Shown one piece after another: positions 29,474 through 39,907 of a stretch of 64,000 bases of DNA. The notes under the pieces were generated by a model that was not told where the DNA came from, searched no databases, and saw nothing but the letters and a program-made list of their open reading frames with translations. How positions within the stretch are numbered: the first letter of the stretch is position 1; every line of letters begins with the position of its first letter. The stretch is from Rhodospirillaceae bacterium (GTDB lineage: Bacteria; Pseudomonadota; Alphaproteobacteria; Rhodospirillales; Casp-alpha2), in the NCBI GenBank assembly GCA_016845145.1, contig JAERTE010000018.1, positions 162,794 through 226,793 on the forward strand, written 5' to 3'. A program made the position numbers and the translations under genes.

Positions 29474-31822
29474 ATGGCATTGCCTCCCAATCGAAAAAAA
29501 CCGGAGAAAGGCGTCGGGCTTTCGCGAGAACTCGCACTGGCATTTGTTGTCGTGGGCGTGTTGTCACTTGTTGTCGCCAGCGGCATCCACATCGGCCTTT
29601 CCTTCCAGGCGCAACAGCGCGCTATTTCCAGCCAGCAGCAAACCGTAGCCCTCAACGCGGCGCAAAAGGTGTCGCATGCCATGGAGCGTGTGCTTAAAAC
29701 GCTTGAATCCGTTGCATCCATCGGACGGCCTTTTTCCCAGACCACGGCAGAGCGATGGTTGACGCTCCACAACGCGTTGGCACTTGATACGAATTTTGTT
29801 GAGATTGCACTGGTCAACGGACTTGGAAGTGAGCTGGTAAAAGTTTCTCGCAATCAGATTTATAAGGCATCCGACCTGACGGATATATCTGATCAAACAA
29901 TCTTTAAGCGGTTGAAAAACAAACAAAACCATATCGAATCAGTTCAGATTGACGAAATTACGACGGAATCTACGCTTCGGATTGGTGTTCCGATCTCCAA
30001 TATTGCGGGCGGCTTGGAAGGCGGGCTGGTTGCGAAAGTCAGCTTGAATTTCGTTCGCGATCTTGTGGCGTCACTAAAGCCTGGTGAGGCTGGCCTGGCA
30101 TATATCGTTGATCGGGGCGGAAAGCTCGTCACATTTCACGACAACCGTCTTGCGATAGTGGGAGATAACGTTAGCAACTTGACGAAGGTTGCCGAGTACT
30201 TGAACGATGGCGAGGTGTTGATACCGAGCACGGCAAGCGTGGAGACGGGAATAACGGGCGGCCTCTGTCTGACCATGTATGTCCCGCTCAACCTGCCGGA
30301 ATGGGCCGTTGTTGTCGAAGTTCCTTTCGTGGAAGCTTATCGGCCGGTGTTCACATTTTTGGGTTTCTCATTGGCCGGGATCGTCATTGTATCGCTGCTC
30401 GCTGTTGTTCTTGGGTTGTTTTATGCGCGGCGTCTGGCAACGCCCTTACTTGAGCTGACGGAAACGGCAGCTCTAATCGCCGATGGCGAATTGGACCTGA
30501 AAGCGCCTGTCAACGGTGCAGCCGAAGTGCAGACACTGGCAACGGCGTTTAACACCATGACGGCGCAACTGCGTAGCTTGATTTATTCCCTGGAACAGAA
30601 AATCGCTGACAATTCGCGAATCACGGAAATGTTGGAATCAGCCAAGGATGACGCCGAAAAGGCGAATAAAGCGAAATCCGAATTTCTTGCATCCATGAGC
30701 CATGAGTTGCGGACACCTCTCAATGCGGTTCTCGGATATGCGCAAATGCTGCAATTGGATACTCGGTCGCCTCTTTCCACAACTCAAGACGAGCACGTTG
30801 AAAGTATTATGGCAGGAGGAAATCACCTTCTCGAGCTGGTGAATGAGATCCTTGATCTGGCGAGAATTGAAGCTGACCAATTAGAGCTCTCGCTCGGCGA
30901 TATCGACGAAAAGCAGGCAATCGCAGACTGTCTAAGTCTGATTTCGCCGCTTGGCGGACCGAGAAACATAACATTCGTCGACGAATTCAGCCACGGTGGT
31001 TCCCATTTTCTTTACACCGATGGCAAGCGCTTCAAGCAGGTGCTGGTGAACCTTCTGTCCAACGCAGTTAAATTCAATCGTGACGGCGGGACCGTAACGA
31101 TCGAGCGGAGCGTACGCGATTTCGACTATTTGCGGATTGCCGTCACGGATACGGGCATTGGCATTGCCGATCGTGATCGCGCCAGTGTTTTCCGTCTATT
31201 CCATCGATTGGGGGCGGATCCGTTAATTCAGCGCGAAGGGACCGGTATTGGCCTGACCGTGTCGAAGCTGCTGGTAGACAGGATGGCCGGCCGAATTGGG
31301 TTCGACAGTGAACTCGGCGTTGGCACCACGTTCTGGATCGATCTTCCGCTAGCGTCGAACCAGGATGTGTTGATATGGACGGACACTTTGCGGACCGGCG
31401 TGGATGCTGTCGACAAGGATCATCAAGTTCTCATTTCCGAATTGAACCGGCTTATGCGGCGATCCGGTGTAGAGCCGGACGTAGACGATATTCTCAGCTA
31501 TTTTATGGACCATGTGAAATACCATTTCCAACGCGAGGAAGTGGTCATGCAGGCCCGTGAATGCCCGAGTAGTGAGGAACATCGTGATCATCATCTTCTG
31601 CTTGTGGCCAAAATGAATGAAAAGATTGCGGAGTGGAAAAAACACCGCAATCTGGATGATTTTGTTCATTTCCGCCAGACCCTGCGAAGCTGGCTGTTCG
31701 ACCACATCCTGCAAGACGACATCGATATAGCATCGTACGCGAAGGAAAAAGGCCAAGACATCCACGATGCATTAGAAGAATCCGGCCTTTTAGAGCCGGA
31801 GCGGCCGTTATCGATATCCTGA
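29474..31822 (+). CDS. Sensor histidine kinase (Cache-like sensor-HAMP-HisKA-HATPase) with C-terminal hemerythrin domain
   Basis: FLASMSHELRTPLNAVLGYAQ; DTGIGIADRDRASVFRLFHR; C-terminal DKDHQVLISELN, HVKYHFQREE, HRDHH, FDHILQDD. Confidence 0.92.
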   Translation: MALPPNRKKPEKGVGLSRELALAFVVVGVLSLVVASGIHIGLSFQAQQRAISSQQQTVALNAAQKVSHAMERVLKTLESVASIGRPFSQTTAERWLTLHNALALDTNFVEIALVNGLGSELVKVSRNQIYKASDLTDISDQTIFKRLKNKQNHIESVQIDEITTESTLRIGVPISNIAGGLEGGLVAKVSLNFVRDLVASLKPGEAGLAYIVDRGGKLVTFHDNRLAIVGDNVSNLTKVAEYLNDGEVLIPSTASVETGITGGLCLTMYVPLNLPEWAVVVEVPFVEAYRPVFTFLGFSLAGIVIVSLLAVVLGLFYARRLATPLLELTETAALIADGELDLKAPVNGAAEVQTLATAFNTMTAQLRSLIYSLEQKIADNSRITEMLESAKDDAEKANKAKSEFLASMSHELRTPLNAVLGYAQMLQLDTRSPLSTTQDEHVESIMAGGNHLLELVNEILDLARIEADQLELSLGDIDEKQAIADCLSLISPLGGPRNITFVDEFSHGGSHFLYTDGKRFKQVLVNLLSNAVKFNRDGGTVTIERSVRDFDYLRIAVTDTGIGIADRDRASVFRLFHRLGADPLIQREGTGIGLTVSKLLVDRMAGRIGFDSELGVGTTFWIDLPLASNQDVLIWTDTLRTGVDAVDKDHQVLISELNRLMRRSGVEPDVDDILSYFMDHVKYHFQREEVVMQARECPSSEEHRDHHLLLVAKMNEKIAEWKKHRNLDDFVHFRQTLRSWLFDHILQDDIDIASYAKEKGQDIHDALEESGLLEPERPLSIS

Positions 31823-31866
31823 TGCCTTGGCCGCTCGGAAGCTGATTCAGCTTTCATCAAGGTGGG

Positions 31867-32814
31867 TTAGTTCTCCGCAGCTTGGCTTTGTACAGCGTCC
31901 AAATGCGCACGAATGCTTTGCGCTTCGATGAACACGCGTTTCACTTCCGGATAGGAATCCTTGATCTCCGCTTCCAATGCGGAGATCGCCGCTTCCACGG
32001 TTTCCGAGCGGATGCCATCGTCGAAATCGAGACTGAGATTGACGAGAATATCATCAGGCCCCATGTGCATGGTCAGCAATTCGTTGACCGCCTTGACCCC
32101 GTCACGGGCATGAGCAATGGCGCGAATACCGCGCACGACACTGCTTTTGGCAGCTTCGCCCACCAGCAATCCCTTGCATTCGTAGGCCAGGAAAATAGCC
32201 ACAACGGCCAAAATCACGCCGATGACAACCGAAGCGACTCCGTCGAGAACGGGCATATCGAAGTATTGCGCGCCGGCAATACCCGCCATGGCGACGAAAA
32301 GCCCCAACATGGCGGCGGTATCTTCGAACAGCACTGTAAACACGGCGGCGTCCTTGGAGCGCCGCACGGCCTCGAAGTATCCCAAACGCCCTTTGCGCGA
32401 ACGGAATTCCTTCAGGGCGTAGTACCATGCGCCGCCCTCGAACACCATGGCGGCGCCAAGCACGAGATAGTTGATGTAGGCATTCCCCACGACATGGGGG
32501 TGGCGAATTTTGTCGATCCCTTCCACGACGGACACACCGGCCCCGACACCAAAGATCAAGATAGCAACGACGAAGGTCCAGAAATAGAGCTCCATGCCGT
32601 AGCCGAACGGGTGGGTGTCATCGGCGGGCTTCGCGGCGCGTTTGAGGCCATAGAGAATGAGCGCCTGATTGCCGGTATCGACCACCGAGTGCACCGCCTC
32701 GCTTAACATCGCCGACGAGCCCGTATAAGCGGCGGCGGCGAATTTGGTGATCGCAATCAGACCATTGCCCAGCAGTGCTGCGATGACGACTTTCTTTGAT
32801 CCACTGGCGGCCAT
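31867..32814 (-). CDS. Cation diffusion facilitator family transporter
   Basis: SSAMLSEAVHSVVDTGNQALILYGLKRA; DTHPFGYGMELYFWTFV; C-terminal cytoplasmic domain. Confidence 0.92.
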   Translation of the reverse strand: MAASGSKKVVIAALLGNGLIAITKFAAAAYTGSSAMLSEAVHSVVDTGNQALILYGLKRAAKPADDTHPFGYGMELYFWTFVVAILIFGVGAGVSVVEGIDKIRHPHVVGNAYINYLVLGAAMVFEGGAWYYALKEFRSRKGRLGYFEAVRRSKDAAVFTVLFEDTAAMLGLFVAMAGIAGAQYFDMPVLDGVASVVIGVILAVVAIFLAYECKGLLVGEAAKSSVVRGIRAIAHARDGVKAVNELLTMHMGPDDILVNLSLDFDDGIRSETVEAAISALEAEIKDSYPEVKRVFIEAQSIRAHLDAVQSQAAEN

Positions 32815-33045
32815 GATCTCTTTAACATCCCATATTGAACACAACCCGTTGCGGGCGAGGGCCGCTGCGAGGCATTGAGCAAGTGTTCTACCGGTGGGTA
32901 ACTAAACCGGCAAGCGCACACCCTTCGCCATCAGTGAATGAGTATTAGGCCAATGATCTATAACAAATGATAGATAAGAGCGGCATTGCATGCTATCGTA
33001 TGAAGGTTGGTAATGAAACGGATTGCCTTTGAAGGTCGATAGAAA

Positions 33046-33585
33046 GTGCGTCGCCTCACTTCAAATGTACATAACGCGAATACCTTAGACCTGCCGACGG
33101 AGCTTCAACCGGTGTTGAAGTCCTGGGAACGGGCGCGGGAAAGCTCATTCGCCCCGAGTTGGCAAACGTTTCGGCTCGAGGATTTGCCGCCAAAGCTCAT
33201 TCCCCAATGTTCGGTTGTAGACGTCATTGATGGCGGAAACGACTTTCGATACCGATTTTGGGGGAGTGATCGGCATGTACTTCAAGGTGGCAACATGACG
33301 GGGAAAAGTGTCCGTGAACTGAATCCGCCTGATCTCGCCCAATTGATTTGGGATGAACACCATGAAATTCTTGAACGCAGAAAGCCGATTTGGTTTGAAG
33401 TTAAAGCCAGCATCGATGATCAGCACGAGTATCAATTTCAATATCTCCGTATGCCGCTGAGCGCGGACGGCCAAAATATAAACATGATCTTTGGCATCTG
33501 CCGAAACCGCTATAGCCCGAGAGAGCTTGAATCGACATTTCCCGTCAAGCGAAGCGCTTCATATACGGATTGGAGCAGCGGATAA
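33046..33585 (+). CDS. PAS-like domain protein, no output domain
   Basis: LPPKLIPQCSVVDVIDGGNDFRYRFWGSDRHVLQGGNMTGKSVREL; GTG start. Confidence 0.65.
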   Translation: MRRLTSNVHNANTLDLPTELQPVLKSWERARESSFAPSWQTFRLEDLPPKLIPQCSVVDVIDGGNDFRYRFWGSDRHVLQGGNMTGKSVRELNPPDLAQLIWDEHHEILERRKPIWFEVKASIDDQHEYQFQYLRMPLSADGQNINMIFGICRNRYSPRELESTFPVKRSASYTDWSSG

Positions 33586-33731
33586 CCGATCAACTCCGGC
33601 GGCTTGGCGACCATCCGAGCGCCTAGACCCTTGACACCTGCTGCCCAGCGGGTATGTCCATGCCTGCCCGTGCGAATGCGGGGGAATTCTGGGCTAAATC
33701 CAACAATGAACAGACCGGGTGGTTTCGGATC

Positions 33732-34703
33732 ATGACAGTGATGATCGATCTTGAGGATTTGAGTAAACATTTCGGCGATTTGGTCGCCGTGGACGGGATC
33801 AGCTTGAGCGTCGCCAAGGGCGAGGTGCTGGGTTTCTTGGGGCCGAACGGTGCCGGGAAGTCCACCACCATGAAAATGATCGCCGGTTTTCTGGAGCCGA
33901 CGGCGGGCGCCGCCAGAGTCAGCGGCATTGATGTCACTGACGATCCGGTGGCGGTCAAGAGCCGCATCGGCTACCTGCCGGAAGGCGCGCCGACGTACGG
34001 CGATATGACACCGCGCCGGTTTCTGGATTTCATAGCTGAGATCAGGGGCTTTGATGGCGCCGAGCGCAAACGCCGCATCGACGAGGTGGTGGAGAAAGTG
34101 ATCCTGGGCGGTGTCTTGGATCAGCCCATCGAGACGCTCTCGAAAGGGTTCAAACGCCGCGTCGGCTTGGCGCAAGCGATCCTGCACGATCCGGAAATCT
34201 TGATCCTGGATGAACCCACCGACGGCCTAGACCCGAACCAGAAGCATCATGTGCGCGCGCTCATTCAGGAAATGGCGCCGGAAAAAGCGATCATCGTCTC
34301 CACTCATATTCTCGAAGAGGTCGAGGCCGTGTGTTCGCGCGCCGTGGTCATTGCGCATGGCAAGCTTCTGGCCGACGGCACGCCGGAAGAGCTGATGGCC
34401 ATGTCGCCCAACCACAATACGCTGGTGATGAGCGTCGGTATCGACGATGTGCAGAAGTTCGCCGAAACCGCGATCCGCGTCGACGGCGTCAAGGGCGTCG
34501 ATCATATGGAAAAACTGGATGGCATGGAGCGCTTCCGCGTGCTGCCCATGCCCGGCAAGAATGTTATGCAGCCCGTTGCCGAAGCGTTGCGCCAGGTCAA
34601 TGTCGAGGTGCGGGAACTGTACGTAGAACGCGGCGCGCTTGACGATGTCTTCCGCCAAATCACCACAACAGATTCAGGCGCGAAGGAGGCCGCTCATGCG
34701 TAA
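33732..34703 (+). CDS. ABC transporter ATP-binding protein (GldA-like)
   Basis: GFLGPNGAGKSTTMKMIAG; LSKGFKRRVGLAQAILHDPEILILDEPTDGLDP. Confidence 0.94.
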   Translation: MTVMIDLEDLSKHFGDLVAVDGISLSVAKGEVLGFLGPNGAGKSTTMKMIAGFLEPTAGAARVSGIDVTDDPVAVKSRIGYLPEGAPTYGDMTPRRFLDFIAEIRGFDGAERKRRIDEVVEKVILGGVLDQPIETLSKGFKRRVGLAQAILHDPEILILDEPTDGLDPNQKHHVRALIQEMAPEKAIIVSTHILEEVEAVCSRAVVIAHGKLLADGTPEELMAMSPNHNTLVMSVGIDDVQKFAETAIRVDGVKGVDHMEKLDGMERFRVLPMPGKNVMQPVAEALRQVNVEVRELYVERGALDDVFRQITTTDSGAKEAAHA

Positions 34704-35430
34704 CATCGCGACCATCTTAAAACGCGAGTTGATGAGCTATTTCGCCACGCCCGTGGCTTATGTCTTCATTGTCATCTTTCTCGCGCTCATGGGTTCCTTG
34801 GCGTTCTACGTGGGCGGATTCTTCTCATCCAACCAGGCGACGCTGGTGTCGTTTTTCTTCTATCACCCATGGCTCTATCTGTTGCTGATCCCGGCGATCT
34901 CCATGCGGCTCTGGGCGGAAGAGCGCAAGACCGGCACCATTGAACTGCTGATGACCCTGCCGGTTTCCACCACGCAAGCCGTGCTGGGTAAGTTTTTGGC
35001 CGCTTGGGCGTTTTCCGGTATTGCCCTGGCGCTGACGTTTCCCATGTGGATCACCGTCAATGTGCTGGGCGATCCCGACAACGGCGTCATCGTCGCCAGC
35101 TATATCGGCAGCTTCGTGATGGCCGGCGCGTTCTTGGCTATCGGGTCATGCATTTCGGCGCTGACCAAGAATCAGGTGATCGCGTTCATAGTCGCCGCAA
35201 CGGTGTGCTTCGTGTTCACCATGAGCGGGCTTGAAATGGTGTTGAACTTCTTCCGTCTGTGGGCACCCGACGTGTTGATCGAGACAGTGGCAAGCATGAG
35301 CTTCTTGACCCATTTCCGGGCTATTGCCAAAGGCGTCATCGATTTCCGCGATGTAATTTTCTTCACGTCGCTGATCGGCTTCTTTCTGTTTGCCAACGTT
35401 GTGGCGGTCGACGCCAAGAAGGGGGCCTGA
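34696..35430 (+). CDS. ABC-2 type permease (GldF-like)
   Basis: Multi-TM; RLWAEERKTGTIELLMTLPVSTTQAVLGKFLAAW. Confidence 0.92.
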   Translation: MRNIATILKRELMSYFATPVAYVFIVIFLALMGSLAFYVGGFFSSNQATLVSFFFYHPWLYLLLIPAISMRLWAEERKTGTIELLMTLPVSTTQAVLGKFLAAWAFSGIALALTFPMWITVNVLGDPDNGVIVASYIGSFVMAGAFLAIGSCISALTKNQVIAFIVAATVCFVFTMSGLEMVLNFFRLWAPDVLIETVASMSFLTHFRAIAKGVIDFRDVIFFTSLIGFFLFANVVAVDAKKGA

Positions 35431-35433
35431 GCA

Positions 35434-37341
35434 ATGACAAACAAGAACTCCAGCGCCGCCCATCGTCATAAACTGACAGTCATCGCCGTAGTGCTTGGCG
35501 CTGTACTGTTTCTGGCAATCAATATCTTTTCCAACAATTCGTTCCGCGCCATGCAGGTAGATCTGACCGAGGGCAGGCTTTATACGCTTTCCGATGGCAC
35601 GCGGAAGGTGTTGGAAAAGGTCGATGAGCCGATCACCGCACGGCTTTATTTCAGTTCTATCCTGGGCGAGCAGAGCCCGCCCCACGCGCGTTATTATGAG
35701 CGCGTGCGCGAACTGCTGGAGCAGTACTCCAACCTGACCGAAGGCCGCTTCCGGCTGCAGATGTTCAACCCCGAGCCTTTCTCGGACGATGAAGACAGCG
35801 CCGTTTCCTACGGCCTGACGGGCATCCCCTTGAACGAGTCCGGTGATCTCGGCTACTTCGGCCTGGCCGCCTCCAACTCCACCGATGACAATGAGGTCCT
35901 GGCGTTCTTCACGCCCGAGCGCGAAGCGTTCTTGGAATACGACTTGACCAAATTGGTTCTCGCCCTGGCTTCACCGCAAAAAACCGTTGTCGGCGTTTTG
36001 AGCACGTTGCCGGTCAATGGCGGTTTTTTGCCGGGCGCTGGTCAGCGGCCGCGCTGGTCGGTGATCGAGCAGATCAACGAGTTTTTTGAAGTGCAGCCGG
36101 TGGCGCCGGACGTGCCGGTGATCGATGAAGATATCTCGATCCTGATGCTGGTGCATCCCAAGGCATTGCCGAAGAAAACCCAGTATGCCATCGACCAGTT
36201 CGTCATGCGCGGCGGCAAGGTGCTGGCGTTTGTCGATCCGGCCGCCGAGGTGGACAAACCGCCGCGCGGCACCCAACCGCCGGGCCGATCCGATATGACG
36301 GATGTGCTCAAGACCTGGGGCCTGGAATTGCGCAAAGACCGCGTTGCCGGTGATCTGGATACGGCACGGCGCGTCAACGTGCGGGTCGGTGCTCAGGTGG
36401 CCATTGCCGACTATGTCGGTTGGCTGACGTTACGGCCAGGCAACTTCGACCGCGATGACGCCGCCATGGCGGACCTGCAGATGATCAACATGGGTACCGC
36501 CGGTATACTCGATGTGGTGAAGGACGCCGGCACCCAAATGACACCGCTGATCCGCACCGGTATGCGTTCCATGGCCATTGATGCCGCCAATTTTGCCGGC
36601 CAGCCCGATGTCATCGGCATGTTCCGGAACTTCAAGGCGGGCTCCGAGCCCCTGACATTGGCCGCGCGTGTAACGGGTGCGGTTAAAACCGCATTCCCCG
36701 ATGGTCCACCTGCAGATGCCAACGACAAGGACGGCAAGCTCAAGGCCAAGCACTTAGCGCAATCGAAAGCCGATTTGCAGGCCATTGTGATTGCCGACGT
36801 GGATATGCTGCACGACCAACTTTGGGCCGACGTGCAGGATTTGCTGGGCAAGCGCATGCTGGTGCCGTTCGCCAACAATGCGGATTTCATCATCAACGCG
36901 TTGGAGAATTTATCTGGCGGTGCGTCCTTGAACGAATTGCGCGGGCGCACCATTTCCAGCCGGCCGTTCCATCTGGTGCGCGAAATCCGCCAGGCTGCCG
37001 AGCGTCGCTTCCGTGCCAAGGAAGAGGAACTGCAGAAGGAACTCGACACCGTGCGTGGCGAGTTGAACAAGCTGATCCGACGCGAAGGTATCGAGACGGG
37101 TGAATTGATCTTGAAACCGGAAGATCGAGAAAAGATCGACAACGCGCGCAATCAGATGGTCGCCATCCGCAAGGAATTGCGGGACGTGCAGCACGAGTTG
37201 CGCAAGGATATCGACACCCTCGATAGCTGGCTCAAGTTCTTCAACATTGCCGCCATCCCGTTGCTGTTGGGGCTTGGTACATTGTTGTTCGTGCTGGTCC
37301 GACGCTTGCGCCGGCGCGGCGGCGTGGTCGAGACAGGTTGA
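35434..37341 (+). CDS. GldG-family ABC transport auxiliary protein
   Basis: VDLTEGRLYTLSDGTRKVLEKVDEPITARLYFS; C-terminal TM. Confidence 0.9.
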   Translation: MTNKNSSAAHRHKLTVIAVVLGAVLFLAINIFSNNSFRAMQVDLTEGRLYTLSDGTRKVLEKVDEPITARLYFSSILGEQSPPHARYYERVRELLEQYSNLTEGRFRLQMFNPEPFSDDEDSAVSYGLTGIPLNESGDLGYFGLAASNSTDDNEVLAFFTPEREAFLEYDLTKLVLALASPQKTVVGVLSTLPVNGGFLPGAGQRPRWSVIEQINEFFEVQPVAPDVPVIDEDISILMLVHPKALPKKTQYAIDQFVMRGGKVLAFVDPAAEVDKPPRGTQPPGRSDMTDVLKTWGLELRKDRVAGDLDTARRVNVRVGAQVAIADYVGWLTLRPGNFDRDDAAMADLQMINMGTAGILDVVKDAGTQMTPLIRTGMRSMAIDAANFAGQPDVIGMFRNFKAGSEPLTLAARVTGAVKTAFPDGPPADANDKDGKLKAKHLAQSKADLQAIVIADVDMLHDQLWADVQDLLGKRMLVPFANNADFIINALENLSGGASLNELRGRTISSRPFHLVREIRQAAERRFRAKEEELQKELDTVRGELNKLIRREGIETGELILKPEDREKIDNARNQMVAIRKELRDVQHELRKDIDTLDSWLKFFNIAAIPLLLGLGTLLFVLVRRLRRRGGVVETG

Positions 37342-37357
37342 GCGGGGAGAAACAGAC

Positions 37358-38404
37358 ATGACACCCAAAAGCATCATTATCCTGGGCGCCGCCACCGTGA
37401 TTGCCGTCGGTGCGGCTGCCGTATCGCTGAACGCCAATCAAGCCGGTAGCGGTGTTGCGGTTTCAGGCCCGGTGTTCCCCGGCTTGATCGAACAAGTCAA
37501 CAGCGTCGCCAAAGTCGAGATCGAGCACCGTGGCAAAACCTTGACCATGGTCCGCGCCGGCAAGGATGGCTGGACCATGGTTGAGAGTGACGGATATCCG
37601 GTCTCCGCCAAAGTCGCTGAAAAGGTTGTGGTGCAGTTGGCCGACCTCAACCTGTATGAGCTGAAAACCAAAAAGCCGGAGCTCTATTCCCGTCTGCACG
37701 TGGAAGAGCCGAAGGGCGAGGAAGCCCAGGCGCGGCAGATAAAGATGTTCGACGCTGATGGTAAAACGGTCGTTGACTTGGTGGCCGGGCGCAAGCGCTA
37801 CAATCTGGTCGGCACCCGCAAGGAAGGCGTCTATATCCGCAAGCCCGGCAATGCGCAGACCTGGCTTGCCGCCGGCGAGCTGGATGTTGAGGTCAATCCT
37901 GGCGACTGGCTGGTTTCGAAGATCGTCGACATTGCCGAAGAGAATGTGGCGAAGGTGACGGTCCGCCATCCGGACGGCGAGCAGATCGTCGTTTCCAAGC
38001 CCGACCCGAAAGCGCGTAATTTTACCCTGCACGGCATTCCCATGGGCAAACAACTGCAATACGACACCGACCCCAATAACATCGCCGCCGTGCTTGATCA
38101 GCTCAATCTGGACGATGCGCGCAAGGCCGGTTTCGTGACCTTTGCCGAGGACAAAACGATCCGAAGCCTATTTGAGATGCGTGACGGCATGAAGCTGGAA
38201 ATCGCCATGGTCGCCAAGGGCGAAGAGCAGTGGGCCAGCATCAAGGCTACGGCCATGGAAACCGCCAAGCCCGAAACCGCCAAACTGGCCGAAGATATCA
38301 ACAAGCGGGTCGCGGGCTGGGTCTATGCCTTGCCGAGCTTCAAGTCGACGCGTTTGAAGCGCCGCATGGCCGATATGCTGAAGGATAAGAAACCGGCGTC
38401 TTAA
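37358..38404 (+). CDS. DUF4340 domain-containing protein
   Basis: Follows GldG-like gene; N-terminal TM; repeated beta-rich domain. Confidence 0.8.
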   Translation: MTPKSIIILGAATVIAVGAAAVSLNANQAGSGVAVSGPVFPGLIEQVNSVAKVEIEHRGKTLTMVRAGKDGWTMVESDGYPVSAKVAEKVVVQLADLNLYELKTKKPELYSRLHVEEPKGEEAQARQIKMFDADGKTVVDLVAGRKRYNLVGTRKEGVYIRKPGNAQTWLAAGELDVEVNPGDWLVSKIVDIAEENVAKVTVRHPDGEQIVVSKPDPKARNFTLHGIPMGKQLQYDTDPNNIAAVLDQLNLDDARKAGFVTFAEDKTIRSLFEMRDGMKLEIAMVAKGEEQWASIKATAMETAKPETAKLAEDINKRVAGWVYALPSFKSTRLKRRMADMLKDKKPAS

Positions 38405-38472
38405 CGGCTGGCGGCCTTTCCCTGTGCGGGCGCGGGTCCTATCATAGCCTCTTGATCACAAGAGGTCCCGCC

Positions 38473-39852
38473 ATGGATTCGACGCCTTTCACCAATTCCC
38501 ACATCGTTGCCGCCTTCGAGGCGAAAACCCGCATTTCCAAGGCCCGTCATCAACGTGGCCGAAATCTGTTTCCAAGCGGCGTGGTGCACGACTCGCGTCA
38601 CATGTCGCCCTATCCTTTGTACGTGGAGCGCGCGCTCGGTAGCCGAAAATGGGATGCCGACGGCAACGAATTGATTGATTTCTACGGTGGTCACGGTTCG
38701 CTGTTGCTGGGCCACGCGCACCCCAGCCTGGTGCAGGCGGTGAACGATCAAATTGCGCTGGGCACGCACCCGGCGGCTTGCCACGAATTGGAACTGACGT
38801 GGGCGGAACTGGTGCAACAGTTGATCCCAACCGCTGAGCGCATCCGCTTTACCTCATCTGGCACCGAAGCCAACTTGTTGGCGATCCGTTTGGCGCGCGC
38901 CTTTACCGGACGCACCAAGCTGCTGCGCTTCAAGAATCATTTCCACGGCTGGCAGGACCACGTGGCGTTTGGCTCCAAATTTCATTCAGGCACGGCCGAT
39001 GTACCCGGTATCGTGCCCGGCATTGTCGACGCCGTCATCGTCGCCGATCCCGCCGACCCCGATGCGGTGAAGGCAACTTTGGAATCTGATGATGATATCG
39101 CCGCCGTTATTCTGGAGCCCACGGGCGCAAGCTCGGGTCAAATGCCGCTTGGCCGCGATTTCGCCAAGATGCTGCGCCAGGTGACGGAAGCGCGCGGTAT
39201 CGTCTTGATCTTCGACGAAGTGGTGACGGGGTTTCGCGTTTCGCCGGGCGGCGTGCAGTCCGAATGGGGGATTTTCCCCGACCTCACGGGGCTCGCGAAA
39301 ATCCTTGCCGGTGGCTTGCCGGGTGGCGCGGTGGTCGGGCGCAAAGATATTATGGCGCATCTCGATTTCGAAGCCGCCGAGCAGGGCGGGTTCGAGAAAA
39401 TCCCGCATCAAGGCACATTCAACGCCAACCCATTGTCGGCCGCTGCCGGCGTGGCGATGCTGAGCCGCGTTGCCGAGGGCGACCTGACGGCGCGGGCCAA
39501 CGAACAAGGCGATAAGCTGAAGGCAGCGTGGAACACGGTATTCGCTGCCGAGAACGTGCCGTGGGCAGCTATGGGATTGGGATCAAACGTTTATATATTC
39601 ACCAATCCCGACGGCCTCGATATCGACCCGGAGACTTTCGACGCTGCGGCCCAGCCGCTGTCGGTGATGGAGGCGGCGGGCAACCATCCGGCGGCTAAGC
39701 TGTTCCGCCTCGCCATGCTGGTCAACGGTGTGGATTTGTCGGGCAAGCCGGGTGCCATCGTCTCCGCCGTGCACAGCGACGACGATATTGCTGAAAGCGC
39801 CGATGCGCTCCGCTCCGCGCTACACATGCTGAAACAAGAGGGGCATGTCTAA
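38473..39852 (+). CDS. Class III aminotransferase, glutamate-1-semialdehyde aminomutase-like
   Basis: RFTSSGTEANLLAIRLARAFTGR; LIFDEVVTGFRVSPGG; GLAKILAGGLPGGAVVGR. Confidence 0.9.
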   Translation: MDSTPFTNSHIVAAFEAKTRISKARHQRGRNLFPSGVVHDSRHMSPYPLYVERALGSRKWDADGNELIDFYGGHGSLLLGHAHPSLVQAVNDQIALGTHPAACHELELTWAELVQQLIPTAERIRFTSSGTEANLLAIRLARAFTGRTKLLRFKNHFHGWQDHVAFGSKFHSGTADVPGIVPGIVDAVIVADPADPDAVKATLESDDDIAAVILEPTGASSGQMPLGRDFAKMLRQVTEARGIVLIFDEVVTGFRVSPGGVQSEWGIFPDLTGLAKILAGGLPGGAVVGRKDIMAHLDFEAAEQGGFEKIPHQGTFNANPLSAAAGVAMLSRVAEGDLTARANEQGDKLKAAWNTVFAAENVPWAAMGLGSNVYIFTNPDGLDIDPETFDAAAQPLSVMEAAGNHPAAKLFRLAMLVNGVDLSGKPGAIVSAVHSDDDIAESADALRSALHMLKQEGHV

Positions 39853-39907
39853 TTCCGCTGCGGTGCGGTAAAAAGCCGGTATTGGCTCATTGAACAAAGA
39901 GAACAAG

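Noticed and set aside
31294-31316. GAATTGGGTTCG inside the HK-hemerythrin gene, resembling the reverse complement of the dispersed motif
   Set aside because: Within the kinase coding frame (GRIGFDSELGVGT, a conserved kinase motif); the match is short and likely coincidental.
32956-32975. ATCTAT...ATAGAT inverted repeat upstream of the PAS gene
   Set aside because: Only 6-bp arms in AT-rich DNA, no second copy seen; not distinguishable from chance.
36411-37151. 246-aa ORF antisense to the GldG-like gene
   Set aside because: Ser/Arg-rich shadow frame, no motifs.
33732-38404. GldA/F/G-like cluster as a gliding or novel secretion system
   Set aside because: ATPase-permease-GldG-DUF4340 operons are widespread in non-gliding proteobacteria; nothing here suggests a special function.
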